DNA from: Candidatus Obscuribacter sp.
GTDB lineage: Bacteria > Cyanobacteriota > Vampirovibrionia > Obscuribacterales > Obscuribacteraceae
Length of the DNA: 64,000 nucleotides
Direction: 5' to 3'
Assembly: GCA_021772095.1 (NCBI GenBank)
Contig: JADYXR010000205.1
Location: forward strand, 24,825-88,824
This document shows, in pieces, positions 1 to 10,155 of this stretch (position 1 is the first letter of the stretch; the number at the start of each line of letters is the position of its first letter). Position numbers and translations under genes: made by a program. Under the pieces are notes generated by a model. It ran no database searches. It had not been told where the DNA came from and was given only the letters and a program-made list of their open reading frames with translations.

Positions 1-259
1 TCACGCACCCTTTACCAAAGTCATAAAAATTTTGATGTTTCCTTTACGCCCCCTCGGTTGAAGATAAGTACATCGAGGGGGACACGAACCCCGGGCACTC
101 AAAAAATCATGGAGGACAAAACGGATAACAATCGGCGAAGCAGAGAGCCGCCCCCGAGCCAGATGAAGCTGACCAACTCATCAACGCTGGACGACGGAAT
201 GGCACCACCGCAATAGACACATCACACGCACGGAGGCGCGACTACACCGAAAAGTTATC

Positions 260-455
260 TGAACGATGAGCCGCACGCACAGCGGCTCATCACTCGAAAA
301 GAATTGGACACTGGCACTGGTTGCATCGCAGGGTCACAAGACAAGAATGTATGAGAGCGTTTGAGTCTTGTGAGATGCCCCGGAGAGTCTGTCCGAAGGT
401 TAGAGCCGTCCGGGAACCAGGAGCCCGGGCGGCTCTATTTATGCGGGCTTTTTTA
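260..455 (+). ncRNA. Candidate structured RNA / terminator-ended non-coding locus
   Basis: Three hairpins in 170 nt: ATGAGCCGC/GCGGCTCAT (266-274/282-290), TCACAAGAC/GTCTTGTGA (334-342/366-374), AGAGCCGTCCGGG/CCCGGGCGGCTCT (403-415/424-436, one G-U), plus an alternative AGCCCG/CGGGCT stem directly followed by T6 (449-454). No convincing ORF. Confidence 0.35.
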
Positions 456-589
456 CGCGTTGAGTCCGCTGGATGCTTGGGTTTCGCTGGATGCTGATTT
501 CGCTGGACGCTCGCGTTTCGCGCCGATGCATTTACCTGCGCCCGAGAGCAGCTCGGGGTGGCGAAATACTCACATCTGAAACTGCGATG

Positions 590-1270
590 CTACTTTTTCT
601 TGCCTTTGAAATCGAGAGACGCTGAGTTGATACAGTAACGTTTTCCAGTCGGGCCGGGACCATCATCGAAAACATGGCCGAGATGCGCGCCGCAATTTTT
701 GCAAATAACTTCATCGCGATTCATGCCGTGCGAACGATCTGATTTCTTGTCGACTGACTGTCCTTGCGGTTTTGTGAAGCTCGGCCAGCCGCTGCCGGAA
801 TCAAATTTGTCCTGCGAATCGAACAATAATTCTCCGCAGTTGCTGCATTTATATTCACCGGTTTCGTGATTGTTCCAGTACTTACCTGTGAACGCAGGCT
901 CAGTGGCACTGCATCTTGTCACGTTATAAACATTCGGATCGAGTTTGCTTTTCCAGTAACTATCGTTTTTCTTAGCAACATCTTTCGTTTTGGTCTTCGA
1001 TTCAGAAGTCGCTGCTTTCGCTGATGAATCGGCGGTCTTAGAATTCGCGTCAACGGTTTTCGATGAGATGGTGGTGGAAGTTTTTGATGTCGTCGCGCCA
1101 CTCGAATTGGTCGAAGTTTTGGACGACGTGGTGGATTTCGTTTCGACTTTCTTGGCAGTCGAGTTGGCATCGGCTGCAAATGCGCTGCTGCTGTTTGCGG
1201 CAAACAGCAACATCATTGCGATTGCTAAAATTTTGAAATTTGCCACTGAAACTCCCTCTGAGGTCATCAT
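590..1270 (-). CDS. msrB: Peptide-methionine (R)-S-oxide reductase with signal peptide and Ser/Thr/Lys-rich linker
   Basis: CSNCGELLFDSQDKFDSGSGWPSF...CKNCGAHLGHVFDDGPGPTGKRYCINSASLDF is a typical MsrB domain with two CxxC Zn motifs. Confidence 0.93.
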   Translation of the reverse strand: MMTSEGVSVANFKILAIAMMLLFAANSSSAFAADANSTAKKVETKSTTSSKTSTNSSGATTSKTSTTISSKTVDANSKTADSSAKAATSESKTKTKDVAKKNDSYWKSKLDPNVYNVTRCSATEPAFTGKYWNNHETGEYKCSNCGELLFDSQDKFDSGSGWPSFTKPQGQSVDKKSDRSHGMNRDEVICKNCGAHLGHVFDDGPGPTGKRYCINSASLDFKGKKK

Positions 1271-1413
1271 CTATAGCCTAACATCGAATTTGGCGTTCGA
1301 CAGAAAAACAAATTTCAATGCATCGTCGCACGAAAAACACGCTACATCGAGGGTATCGGTTTGATAGACTGTGGCGTTTTCCCGCGTGGTAATGGCGGAA
1401 CAAGGGGTATCAC

Positions 1414-2409
1414 ATGACAACAGTTATTTTCTGCAACGAGAAAGCTGGCACATTCGAATCCTGCAGTGCACAAATGGGCTCGATTCCTGACAAACTCGAA
1501 GAGGTCACCGGCAGCAAGTCGGTGGTCGTCAATGCGGCAGATTTCACCGACTCTGACCTGGTAGGCGCTGAAAGAGCAATCATCATGGGCGGGGACGGAA
1601 CGGTTGGTCGGCTGCTTGGGAAGCTTGCCAATCATACGCCGCGAATTCCTATCGGCATCATTCCCGCTGGGACAGGCAATTTGCTCGCGGGCATGCTTGG
1701 TGTGAAGTCAGAGAAACCAGAAGATAGAGTTCCATTTGCACTTGATGTAATCAGCAATGGCAGAGTGGTATCAATCGATCTTGGCACTGCCAACGGAACG
1801 CCATTCGCGCTGGACGTCGGTGTCGGACCTCTGGCAATGGCAGTCACGGAGCCAGATAAGCAAGAGAAAAATACTCACGGACTTTTGAGTTATGTGAGAC
1901 CACTTTTAAAATCTATGTTTGAACGTCCATACAAATTTCAAATCAAAACGGGTGGGCATGTTTTCGAATGTATCGCGTCGGCGATCTTCGTTACGAATCC
2001 GCAAGAACTCGGCATCGGACAAAAGTCAGACGCCACCTCGTTACGCAACGGCAAACTCAATTTGATTATTTTGAATCCGCAGAATCTTGATGATTACGCG
2101 GGTATCGCAATGAGGTTTGGATCATGGTTTCTAGGTAACGCAGAAACGGATACATTGCCTTATCGACTTTTCGAAGTGAACGATGTTGAGATCACGGCAT
2201 TGGAAGAGATGCCCTCCGCGCCGATGTTTGCGGATGTAATGCCGACAATTATCAAACCTGACGATGCGCCTATCGAAGGCACTCCAGTAAGTAAACGCGA
2301 TCAGCCGACCACGATGCTTGACGGTGACGTTTTCGGACAGACACCAGTAGTGGTGGCAACTTTGCCTAAGGCGGTTGATGTCTATGTTCCGATGGATACT
2401 GTGACTTAG
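1414..2409 (+). CDS. Diacylglycerol kinase-family lipid kinase
   Basis: GGDGTVGRLL...PIGIIPAGTGNLLAGMLG motifs of the DAGK catalytic domain. Confidence 0.88.
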   Translation: MTTVIFCNEKAGTFESCSAQMGSIPDKLEEVTGSKSVVVNAADFTDSDLVGAERAIIMGGDGTVGRLLGKLANHTPRIPIGIIPAGTGNLLAGMLGVKSEKPEDRVPFALDVISNGRVVSIDLGTANGTPFALDVGVGPLAMAVTEPDKQEKNTHGLLSYVRPLLKSMFERPYKFQIKTGGHVFECIASAIFVTNPQELGIGQKSDATSLRNGKLNLIILNPQNLDDYAGIAMRFGSWFLGNAETDTLPYRLFEVNDVEITALEEMPSAPMFADVMPTIIKPDDAPIEGTPVSKRDQPTTMLDGDVFGQTPVVVATLPKAVDVYVPMDTVT

Positions 2410-2578
2410 GCTGATGCTCGCCTGGTGTGAGACTTGACTCACAATGAGAACCTCGCTCGTCATCGAATCTGTAGGTGCAGTCACGCGCCTTGGTTCAAAC
2501 GTACTCGTTGCAAAGGCACGTGCGATTCCGATTGAGCTTGTCGATCAACTGACTTAGCTATTGCAGTCATCAAAATGG

Positions 2579-3139
2579 CTAAACAGTCGGCGATTGATTC
2601 GGGAGTGGCGGTAGCAATGGCTCATCGTCAATGCTCGTGATCTCACTAGCGAGTTGCAACTTTTTCTTCTCAGACAAATGATGCTCATAGTACCGCCAGA
2701 GCCACCACTTAAATGGGCGAATTCGAAACCGGTGAAAGCCACAAAGTTTCATCTCATCGTAAGCGTCTTTGACGTTCCAACCATCGCGCGCGATTCGGAA
2801 AATCCCGCATAATAATCCTGTTCTGTCGGAGCCGTGGAAACAATGGACATAGACGGGATGATTGCTCGCGTCATCAACGATACCGAAGAACCGCTCGATG
2901 TGCGGCGCGCGCGGCAACGTCGTGTAATTCAAAGGCATCGATATAAAGTTCAGTCCGACTTTCTCGCACTCGGTGCGCTCCCAATCAATAACCGAGGTTC
3001 TGAATCTCAGACAAATCACAGTCTTGATCCCAAGCCGACGGAGCTCGCGCAGACCTTCCTCATCGGGCTGGCCGCCGCGCCAAAGACCGTCGTTCACCTT
3101 CCAGAGATTTCGGATATGGGGGTTCGTTATGTGTTCCAT
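2579..3139 (-). CDS. Dual-specificity/tyrosine phosphatase-like protein
   Basis: VYVHCFHGSDRTGLLCG (HCx5R P-loop). Confidence 0.85.
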   Translation of the reverse strand: MEHITNPHIRNLWKVNDGLWRGGQPDEEGLRELRRLGIKTVICLRFRTSVIDWERTECEKVGLNFISMPLNYTTLPRAPHIERFFGIVDDASNHPVYVHCFHGSDRTGLLCGIFRIARDGWNVKDAYDEMKLCGFHRFRIRPFKWWLWRYYEHHLSEKKKLQLASEITSIDDEPLLPPLPNQSPTV

Positions 3140-3354
3140 TAATGTGATGTAGCGCGTTTGGGGGTGGTTATTGCACGGAAGCCTGCGTTATCGGTGGTTT
3201 CACCTGGCGCTCGCAGTCGGTGCCGCTTCGCGTTCTTGGTCGGCAGTTTCGCTTCGCGTTCTTAGTTTAATTACCCAGGTGTTCGTTTTTTTGCTTCGTG
3301 ACGATCCGTTCGAATTTTTAATAAGAAGGCTGGTCAATTCAGAGCATATCCGTT

Positions 3355-3389
3355 TATAATATTAATTGACCGGTCGGTTGGTTAATTAA
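3355..3389 (+). promoter_or_regulatory. Candidate promoter -10 (TATAAT, 3355-3360) followed by TetR-type inverted-repeat operator
   Basis: TTAATTGACC-N8-GGTTAATTAA (3362-3371/3380-3389, one mismatch); extra half site GGTCAATT at 3332-3339. Confidence 0.6.
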
Positions 3390-3432
3390 CGAACTGAACG
3401 ACCAAACTCCCCATACAGTGAGCTTGAAGAAG

Positions 3433-4533
3433 ATGGCAGACAAGGATCAAACCGGGCACACCGCCGTAACCAGCCGACACATGATTCCTCCTCCGGAAAA
3501 GCATGAAGTCATGCCGAACCCTGAAGAGTTGCTGCTGAACGCCGAAGACGCGCCGCCTATCCTGGAGAAGCTCTGCATTTTTCCATTCGATTGGCGGGTT
3601 GAAACACCTCGCTTGATGGAAATTTATCACAACTCCCGCGACCCGGGCTGGTCTCCAGCCCAATTGGATTGGGATTCGCTCGACGTCGAAGGTATGACGC
3701 TGGACCAGCGTTACGCCATCTCATATTGGTTCGCGCTCCTGTCGGTTTTTGATGCATCCGGTCCGGCAGTTTTTGCCCGCGCAATGATTCACGCTTACGA
3801 AACACATGAAGAAGATGCGATTCGCAAATGCTTTTTCTCAGTCACGCGTGATGAGATGAACCATGAAGAGGTTTGCGGTAAGGCGATCACGTTGTTGACG
3901 CCGAATGGTCCGCTCGGTCACGATCCCCAAACGCCGCTCGGCAAGCTCGCTAAGAACAATATCGAATGGCTTTATCATAACGGTGCGCGTTATTGGAAAG
4001 GCTACAAAACGGCTGTGGAACACTATCCTATGCCGATTCTGTTCAGTTCATTCCTCTTTGGAGAAGTGGCATCATCAACACTTTTCCACAGCATGTATCA
4101 GAACACCACAATTCCAGTTTTCAAAGAAGCATTCAAAAACATCGGTCGCGATGAAGGTCGTCACCTGAGCTTCTGCCTCGCTTTGCTGAAAGAAGTTTTG
4201 CCAAAGCTGAACGAAGAAGAGAAGATGACGATTACAAAACAGTTTCGCGCTGGCTTCATTTTCTTGTCTGGAATTCTATACGAACCACCTGCCGAATTTT
4301 GGAATTTGCCACCAACTTTCCTGCCTGCACAGCGGATGTTGGAAGATGTGGCGCGCACGGCCGGTTTTGGAATTCTTGATCTGGAAGAACGCAAAGCCAA
4401 CTGGCGCACTGCGGTTGTTCGTCTCAAAACTATCGTGGAACCGCACGGCATCAAGTTTCCAGCATTACCCGAAATTGGCGTGGACGGCGAAGACGTTGCA
4501 TTCGACGCCGACAAAATCGTTCCAATATTTTAG
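3433..4533 (+). CDS. Ferritin-like diiron protein (possible diiron oxygenase)
   Basis: Two ExxH motifs (RDEMNHEEV, RDEGRHLSF) in a helical protein; GTG at 3418 is an alternative start. Confidence 0.7.
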   Translation: MADKDQTGHTAVTSRHMIPPPEKHEVMPNPEELLLNAEDAPPILEKLCIFPFDWRVETPRLMEIYHNSRDPGWSPAQLDWDSLDVEGMTLDQRYAISYWFALLSVFDASGPAVFARAMIHAYETHEEDAIRKCFFSVTRDEMNHEEVCGKAITLLTPNGPLGHDPQTPLGKLAKNNIEWLYHNGARYWKGYKTAVEHYPMPILFSSFLFGEVASSTLFHSMYQNTTIPVFKEAFKNIGRDEGRHLSFCLALLKEVLPKLNEEEKMTITKQFRAGFIFLSGILYEPPAEFWNLPPTFLPAQRMLEDVARTAGFGILDLEERKANWRTAVVRLKTIVEPHGIKFPALPEIGVDGEDVAFDADKIVPIF

Positions 4534-4550
4534 ACTGAGCGCGTAAAACC

Positions 4551-5168
4551 ATGGCCAGACCACGGGCGGACAACTACGAACAACGGCGGCAGGAGATTCT
4601 CGACACTGCCGCCAGTATGTTTGCCGAACGTGGTTACGATGGCACTTCGATCTCGGACATCGCGCAACGGTGCGGTGTTTCGAAGGCTTTGATATTTCAC
4701 TATCACACGTCGAAAGACAAATTGTTATACGACATGTTGCAGTCGCATTGCCAATTGTTGGTAGACACCGCCAATGGTGCCATCAAAAAGACTGAGCCCG
4801 CGGAGCGCCAACTTCAGCAGCTGGTGCGGGCTTTAATGAAGTTGTACATGAGCTCGCGCGACCAGCATATCGTTTTGCTCAACAACCTCCATTGTTTATC
4901 TGATGAAGAACAAGCCGAGATCAAAGGTTTGGAGAAACGTGTCTTGCAGATCATCAAAGAGATTGTTTCCGAACTGCGTCCGGATTTAGCAGACCCCATG
5001 CGGACTTCGCTTGCGATGTATCTGATGGGCGCGATTAATTGGACATATACCTGGTTTAAAACATCCGGTCCTTACACGCCTGGGCAGTTCGCCGACGTCG
5101 CGACCGGTATGTTTTTGAACGGAATTAAAAACGATACGTCGCTGGTGGAAACAGCTCAGGTCAGCTAA
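4551..5168 (+). CDS. TetR/AcrR family transcriptional regulator
   Basis: N-terminal HTH: RRQEILDTAASMFAERGYDGTSISDIAQRCGVSKALIFHYHTSKDKLL. Confidence 0.93.
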   Translation: MARPRADNYEQRRQEILDTAASMFAERGYDGTSISDIAQRCGVSKALIFHYHTSKDKLLYDMLQSHCQLLVDTANGAIKKTEPAERQLQQLVRALMKLYMSSRDQHIVLLNNLHCLSDEEQAEIKGLEKRVLQIIKEIVSELRPDLADPMRTSLAMYLMGAINWTYTWFKTSGPYTPGQFADVATGMFLNGIKNDTSLVETAQVS

Positions 5169-5501
5169 CTGGTCAGCTAGAGTTTCACTGATAGCAAGGT
5201 CAATTCGACGCTGACCTGCGACGAATGACTTTGTGCCTTATTGAACTCACGACTGGCTTATGTTCTGACTCGCTGTCCCAATGGTTCGAAGACCGCGACT
5301 AACTCAATTGGCGACTCGCTCACCTTGATTCTGACATTGCGACTCCCTCCTTGCGACTCGCTGACCTTCCTTCTTTCTCCAAGTCCTCGGGAACAAATGG
5401 ATCGCGCCCGTTGTCAATTGCTCTTGTTATGAACTGAGCCTTATGGCTCTGGGCGGGCTCTTTCCACATCGGCGATGTGGTGTTATTTTTTCGGGGACTC
5501 A

Positions 5502-6953
5502 ATGATTCGAAAGTCAATTTGGCCAGTGGCACTGTTGGTGCCATTCTTCATTGTCGCTGTTGTGTGGAGTGTGGCGGCTGCCTACCTTATCCCAACGCAT
5601 CCTTCTGATTCATTTTTGGCGAACTCGGCGAAGTCCTCATCAATTGAAGAGAAAATCTTTTGTCAGCAATTCGGCTCGCGCGGTTACGCACCATCGCTGG
5701 TGCCAAACCAACAAGGCGGAATGCCCACAGCTAACCTCGACAACTACCTGGCGGCAATCAGCCAGGATGGCAGTTTTCGCTGGTCAGCCGACCGCATGCC
5801 GATCGATGTCTATATAGCCGACGGTGGAGCGGTGCCGGGTTATCGTGCCGAGTATCGCAAAATGATTGCCGACGCTTTCAATGAATGGTGCAACAACTCC
5901 AGGGGATTGCTCAAGTGGAGACAGGTCAACGATCCAAGACAGGCTGATGTGGTTTGCACCTGGACCAACAATCCCACAATCAAACCGGGTAGCGTGGAAG
6001 CCGGTCAGACACGCACTCTTGTTCAAACGAACAGAGACACTGGAGAAGGCAGAATAGTCACGGCACAAATCAGCATTCTTACTGAACTCATGGGTCGGCA
6101 GTTTTCGAATGAAAACATGTACAAGACCTGTTTGCACGAAGTCGGTCACGCACTGGGTTTGCAGGGACATTCGGATGTCCCTAGCGACATCATGTACCCG
6201 ACCGTGAATCAAACTCAAATCGCAAAACTGAAATCGCGTGATTTGAATACGCTTACTCGATTATATGAAGATACGCGCTACACGGCCTCTAATTCAAATG
6301 GGATGCCACAATCCAGCATCGGCGACATATTGCCATTCACCGGCAGTGGTGCCTCACAAGCAAATCGCAGAAGCGCTGTTCCATTCTTCGGTGGCGGTGC
6401 TCCAATATTCGGCAGCGTTCCTTCGTTTGGAAACGGCGGTCAACAATTCGGACAAGCAAACCCACAATCGATGTTCGGGCCCGGCGGCCTTCAATCGTTC
6501 TTCGGTAACCATGGAACTCAGCGGTTCAACGGTGTAGAGCCAAACCGTGCAAGGCAGTACGACGGCAATGCAATGCAGCAAGCCAACAGTGAAGGAATTC
6601 GTCCTTTCGCAGGGGGCAACATGCAAGGCAGCGACGACGGCAGTCAGGGTTTTAACAACGGCAGCGGTCAGGATTTCAACAACGACGGCAATCAAGGGTT
6701 CAACAACGGCGACATGCAGAATGACGCTGTCGCGCAAGGATCTAATGACGATGGAATACAACCGTTCACCGGTGGTGGAATGCAACAAACCTATGGTGGC
6801 GCCGGCGGTGCACAGTGGCAGTCAAGCCCTCGTCAAGGTTATCGAAACTCGGCCGGCGGATGGAGACAACATCACAGAGGCAATTGGGCGCAGCAAGCCG
6901 CGTTGCGTGAGTTGATGAGACGCTCGGCTCAGCAGAACAACTTCTATAACTAA
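5502..6953 (+). CDS. Matrixin-like zinc metalloprotease with Gly/Asn/Gln-rich C-terminal tail
   Basis: HEVGHALGLQGHSDVPSDIMYP (HExxHxxG...H plus Met-turn); N-terminal hydrophobic segment; degenerate GFNNG repeats. Confidence 0.85.
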   Translation: MIRKSIWPVALLVPFFIVAVVWSVAAAYLIPTHPSDSFLANSAKSSSIEEKIFCQQFGSRGYAPSLVPNQQGGMPTANLDNYLAAISQDGSFRWSADRMPIDVYIADGGAVPGYRAEYRKMIADAFNEWCNNSRGLLKWRQVNDPRQADVVCTWTNNPTIKPGSVEAGQTRTLVQTNRDTGEGRIVTAQISILTELMGRQFSNENMYKTCLHEVGHALGLQGHSDVPSDIMYPTVNQTQIAKLKSRDLNTLTRLYEDTRYTASNSNGMPQSSIGDILPFTGSGASQANRRSAVPFFGGGAPIFGSVPSFGNGGQQFGQANPQSMFGPGGLQSFFGNHGTQRFNGVEPNRARQYDGNAMQQANSEGIRPFAGGNMQGSDDGSQGFNNGSGQDFNNDGNQGFNNGDMQNDAVAQGSNDDGIQPFTGGGMQQTYGGAGGAQWQSSPRQGYRNSAGGWRQHHRGNWAQQAALRELMRRSAQQNNFYN

Positions 6954-6976
6954 GTCCCTACACGGTACATACAACT

Positions 6977-7006
6977 GACGAAGGCGCTGCTGTGCCTTCG
7001 TTTTTA
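6977..7006 (+). terminator. Rho-independent terminator
   Basis: ACGAAGGCG...TGCCTTCGTTTTT downstream of the protease gene. Confidence 0.75.
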
Positions 7007-7387
7007 CGATGAATGGTTTGTTTAAAAACAGAGGTCAGTCGCAAAACAAGGTTGGTTCATTCGTTTGACAGTATGGATAAAGTTTGCACTTGCGCACTTG
7101 CGACACAAATTCTCTGGTTGCGAATCACTCCAGAATTCGCTGCCTATATAAGGATCAACCAAGAGACTCTGAACTTTGGCATTTAGCCAACAGGCTACAC
7201 CGCAAGGGCGCAAACGCTGTCCTAGTGAGCGCAGACGGCTTTAACTTGACTACAGAGATGCATTAAAAAACCACAAGTACGCTAAACAATACTAGGATCA
7301 TGCAGGGGTCTGATCCGTCCATTAGAACACAGGACGGCAAACTACTAACGGTCCGTCAATCCATTATGTGACCTGCGGAGGGGCACC

Positions 7388-8515
7388 ATGAAATTATCAC
7401 TGTCAATAAAACTTCTGACCACGCTAGCGGTGCTTACCTCATTTGCCCCTCAAGCGATCGCTCAAGGCGGCGGTCAAGGCGGCGGTCAAAGAGCACAAAA
7501 ACAAGCGCAGAAACAAGCGCAAAAACAAGTAAAGCAAGCGGCGAAAGTACAACAACGCTCTAACAGGCAAGCTGCAGTTAATCCCCGACAAGATCAGCGC
7601 GGTCAACGTCAGGATTTTAAACAAGCCTCAGTCAACACCCGAAGGGATCAACGCGATCAGCGTCAGGATGTTCAACAAGCTCAACGTTCTCAGCAAGATG
7701 CATTTCAACGAAATCGCCAGGCTGCAAATCAGTTAGCGAAACAAAAAGATCAGGCTCGGGAACTCGCCAAACGCAATCAAGCTCGCTTATCGAACGATGC
7801 CCGAAAAGACGATCGCAGAGATGACAAATTCGACAATCGCTGGGCGAACAAAAACGCCAGAAACGACAAGCGTTTCGACAAAAATAATCGTTGGGACAAT
7901 AACAATAAGTGGCGTCCAAACCGCGCTATCGTTTCGTACAACAAATCATTCAAGAACTGGGATGCCCAGCGTGATTATCTGAAGGCGAACATGCGCCGAC
8001 TAAATCAAGCCAGAGCGCTCGACTACGTACAACAACAACAGCTCAACGCTCAAATGCAAGCCGCATATAGCTCGTATCACAATAATAGTTGGAATGGCGG
8101 CTACAACTGGGACTATTATTCAGAACCACAATTTATCGATTACTTGCAATTGAATCAACCTTCATTGCTCGATAGAATTCTCGGCGTGCTCGGCATCGGC
8201 GGCGGCGGCGTAGGTGGCATCGGCGGGATCGGCGGAGCCAACAACGGCTATCTCTACTCAGACAACTGGGGCAGCGAACGCGATCAGTTATCTCGCAACA
8301 TGTCCAGAATTCATCAACTGGCGGCCGAAGGTCGGATTACACCGTATCAAGAGCAACAATTGCTGGCTCAACTCAGGACGGAGTTCTCCTCGTATCATCA
8401 AAACAACTGGAACGGCGGTTATGGTTGGAACCAATATTCTGACCCAGGTTTCATCGATTACCTGAACACCTCGCGTCCATCGATTCTAACAACAATCCGC
8501 AGTTATCTGAGATAA
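7388..8515 (+). CDS. Secreted Gln/Asn/Arg-rich protein with two tandem C-terminal repeats
   Basis: Signal peptide; repeats WDAQRDYLKANMRRLNQ...YSSYHNNSWNGGYNWDYYSEPQFIDYL and WGSERDQLSRNMSRIHQ...FSSYHQNNWNGGYGWNQYSDPGFIDYL. Confidence 0.8.
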   Translation: MKLSLSIKLLTTLAVLTSFAPQAIAQGGGQGGGQRAQKQAQKQAQKQVKQAAKVQQRSNRQAAVNPRQDQRGQRQDFKQASVNTRRDQRDQRQDVQQAQRSQQDAFQRNRQAANQLAKQKDQARELAKRNQARLSNDARKDDRRDDKFDNRWANKNARNDKRFDKNNRWDNNNKWRPNRAIVSYNKSFKNWDAQRDYLKANMRRLNQARALDYVQQQQLNAQMQAAYSSYHNNSWNGGYNWDYYSEPQFIDYLQLNQPSLLDRILGVLGIGGGGVGGIGGIGGANNGYLYSDNWGSERDQLSRNMSRIHQLAAEGRITPYQEQQLLAQLRTEFSSYHQNNWNGGYGWNQYSDPGFIDYLNTSRPSILTTIRSYLR

Positions 8516-8545
8516 AACAACTCTGACAACCAGCGATTAAAGCCA

Positions 8546-8586
8546 AACCCGGAGAAGCGCCAACGCTACTCCGGGTTTGGTTTTTG
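8546..8586 (+). terminator. Rho-independent terminator
   Basis: AAACCCGGAG / CTCCGGGTTT followed by a T-rich tract. Confidence 0.75.
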
Positions 8587-8637
8587 GGGAGGAACAAAAA
8601 AAACTTGATGTATGAAACGCGGTCAATTGTGAAGCCG

Positions 8638-10155
8638 TTAGTTGGTACCATCCGTAGTGACAATCTTAAGTTTGTCGAGATAGCCATTGACGGAACGATA
8701 AGCTTGATCGCCTGACCAGGTCCACGAACGCCAGTCCGTTTTCCACGCGCCGCTGTGACTGGATCGCATCTTTTCTACAACAGCCAAACGTTCGCTCGGC
8801 TTTAAATGATTGATTCCAGCGACAAGTGGTGGCACTGCGTCACTACTCAAAGACAAGGCGTATGGAACATCAAAAACGTTTCCTTGTTTTGCGTGGTCAA
8901 TATTTGTAGATACGATCAACGCGTCCGGATTAATGCAGTGCAATCCGCCCACGACAAGCAAACCTGACATAACAGAAGCGAAGGCAAATGTTCTTCTTCG
9001 ACCACGCAAAACTGTGCATACGAAAACCAAACAGACCAGAGCCAACCACGCCATAAATGCAGTCGTGTACAAACGCAATTCGGTGAGTCCGTACTCGCTC
9101 TGATAGAGCCGCATACGCTGAACTGCCGAAATCATAATCACGGACAACAATCCAATTTGCACTCCAGTGAGCGATCGAATCAAAAGCATTCCGACTGCGT
9201 TTGTTTTTTCAACCAGCCAATCAAGCGTCAATAGAATCGGTAGCACAAGCGACGCAACAGTGACAAGTTCAAAAAATCCACGGCGAGCATATTCGGAATA
9301 AGTCAGACCGCTGGTCAACTCGACGAGATTAGCACCACCAAAGAAATATTTCGCTTGAACCAAAACGAATGCCAGAAACAATAAATCGATAAGCCCGAGG
9401 ACGACGCCGACTTCGACGAGGCCTAGCTTCGGCTTCAATGATGAATCGATCGATGGCGAATCAGAAGACGCCGTAAGTGGTCCGCGTAGCATCGAGAATA
9501 AATAACCACCCGCCCACCAGAACGTGCCGAATATCAACAACCAGTGCTGAAAATTCTTTACCGGATCAAACTGAAATACGTTTTTAACAACGGCTGCAAA
9601 AGCCGCATCAGCAGTGATTAACAAGACACCAAAGACCATGACGATTGGTGTTGCAATTGCCAGACCTCTCATGATTGCGTTCAACTGATAGCGAAGGCGA
9701 TCGTTCATCATGTTGCTCCAACCGATTTCCTTGGTCAGGAGCAAGATCGGCGTGGTGACCAGGTTATCGAGGATGTTGAGGACGGTAAACAAATAACGAG
9801 AGATTCCAGCGGTCACCATTTTGTGTCCCATCATCGAGAGCGATGCGGCCGACAGAAAAAATATCGCGCCCACTACATCCAAAGAGCGCAGCACTAGCGA
9901 CTCGCGCCAGACACAACCAGCAGCCAGGAAAAGTGGTGGCACAAGGAACCACGCACTCTTCCATTGGCTGGTCGGCTTTGTGCGGCATGTGAGGATCAAC
10001 GATGCAAAAGTGACTGTCAAAAGCCACACAAAGAGGTTTAGTCCCCAAGGGACAGACTTGAAGAGCGAATCATGGAAGAGATAATCGCTGAGCAAACCTA
10101 GAATTGCTGCTGCAGCTAAAACTGTTCTTGCCGTTTTCATTTGAACAAACTCCAC
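8638..10155 (-). CDS. DUF4173/DUF4153-like multi-pass membrane protein
   Basis: Many hydrophobic helices; LLSDYLFHDSLFKSVPWGLNLFVWLL N-terminus resembling DUF4173 proteins. Confidence 0.6.
   Translation of the reverse strand: MEFVQMKTARTVLAAAAILGLLSDYLFHDSLFKSVPWGLNLFVWLLTVTFASLILTCRTKPTSQWKSAWFLVPPLFLAAGCVWRESLVLRSLDVVGAIFFLSAASLSMMGHKMVTAGISRYLFTVLNILDNLVTTPILLLTKEIGWSNMMNDRLRYQLNAIMRGLAIATPIVMVFGVLLITADAAFAAVVKNVFQFDPVKNFQHWLLIFGTFWWAGGYLFSMLRGPLTASSDSPSIDSSLKPKLGLVEVGVVLGLIDLLFLAFVLVQAKYFFGGANLVELTSGLTYSEYARRGFFELVTVASLVLPILLTLDWLVEKTNAVGMLLIRSLTGVQIGLLSVIMISAVQRMRLYQSEYGLTELRLYTTAFMAWLALVCLVFVCTVLRGRRRTFAFASVMSGLLVVGGLHCINPDALIVSTNIDHAKQGNVFDVPYALSLSSDAVPPLVAGINHLKPSERLAVVEKMRSSHSGAWKTDWRSWTWSGDQAYRSVNGYLDKLKIVTTDGTN

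Noticed and set aside
109-216. 35-aa ORF MEDKTDNNRRSREPPPSQ...
   Set aside because: Too short and compositionally biased to call; mentioned only as context for the RNA candidate.
990-1364. 124-aa + strand ORF
   Set aside because: Antisense to msrB low-complexity region; mirrors its Ser/Thr codons and has no independent protein character.
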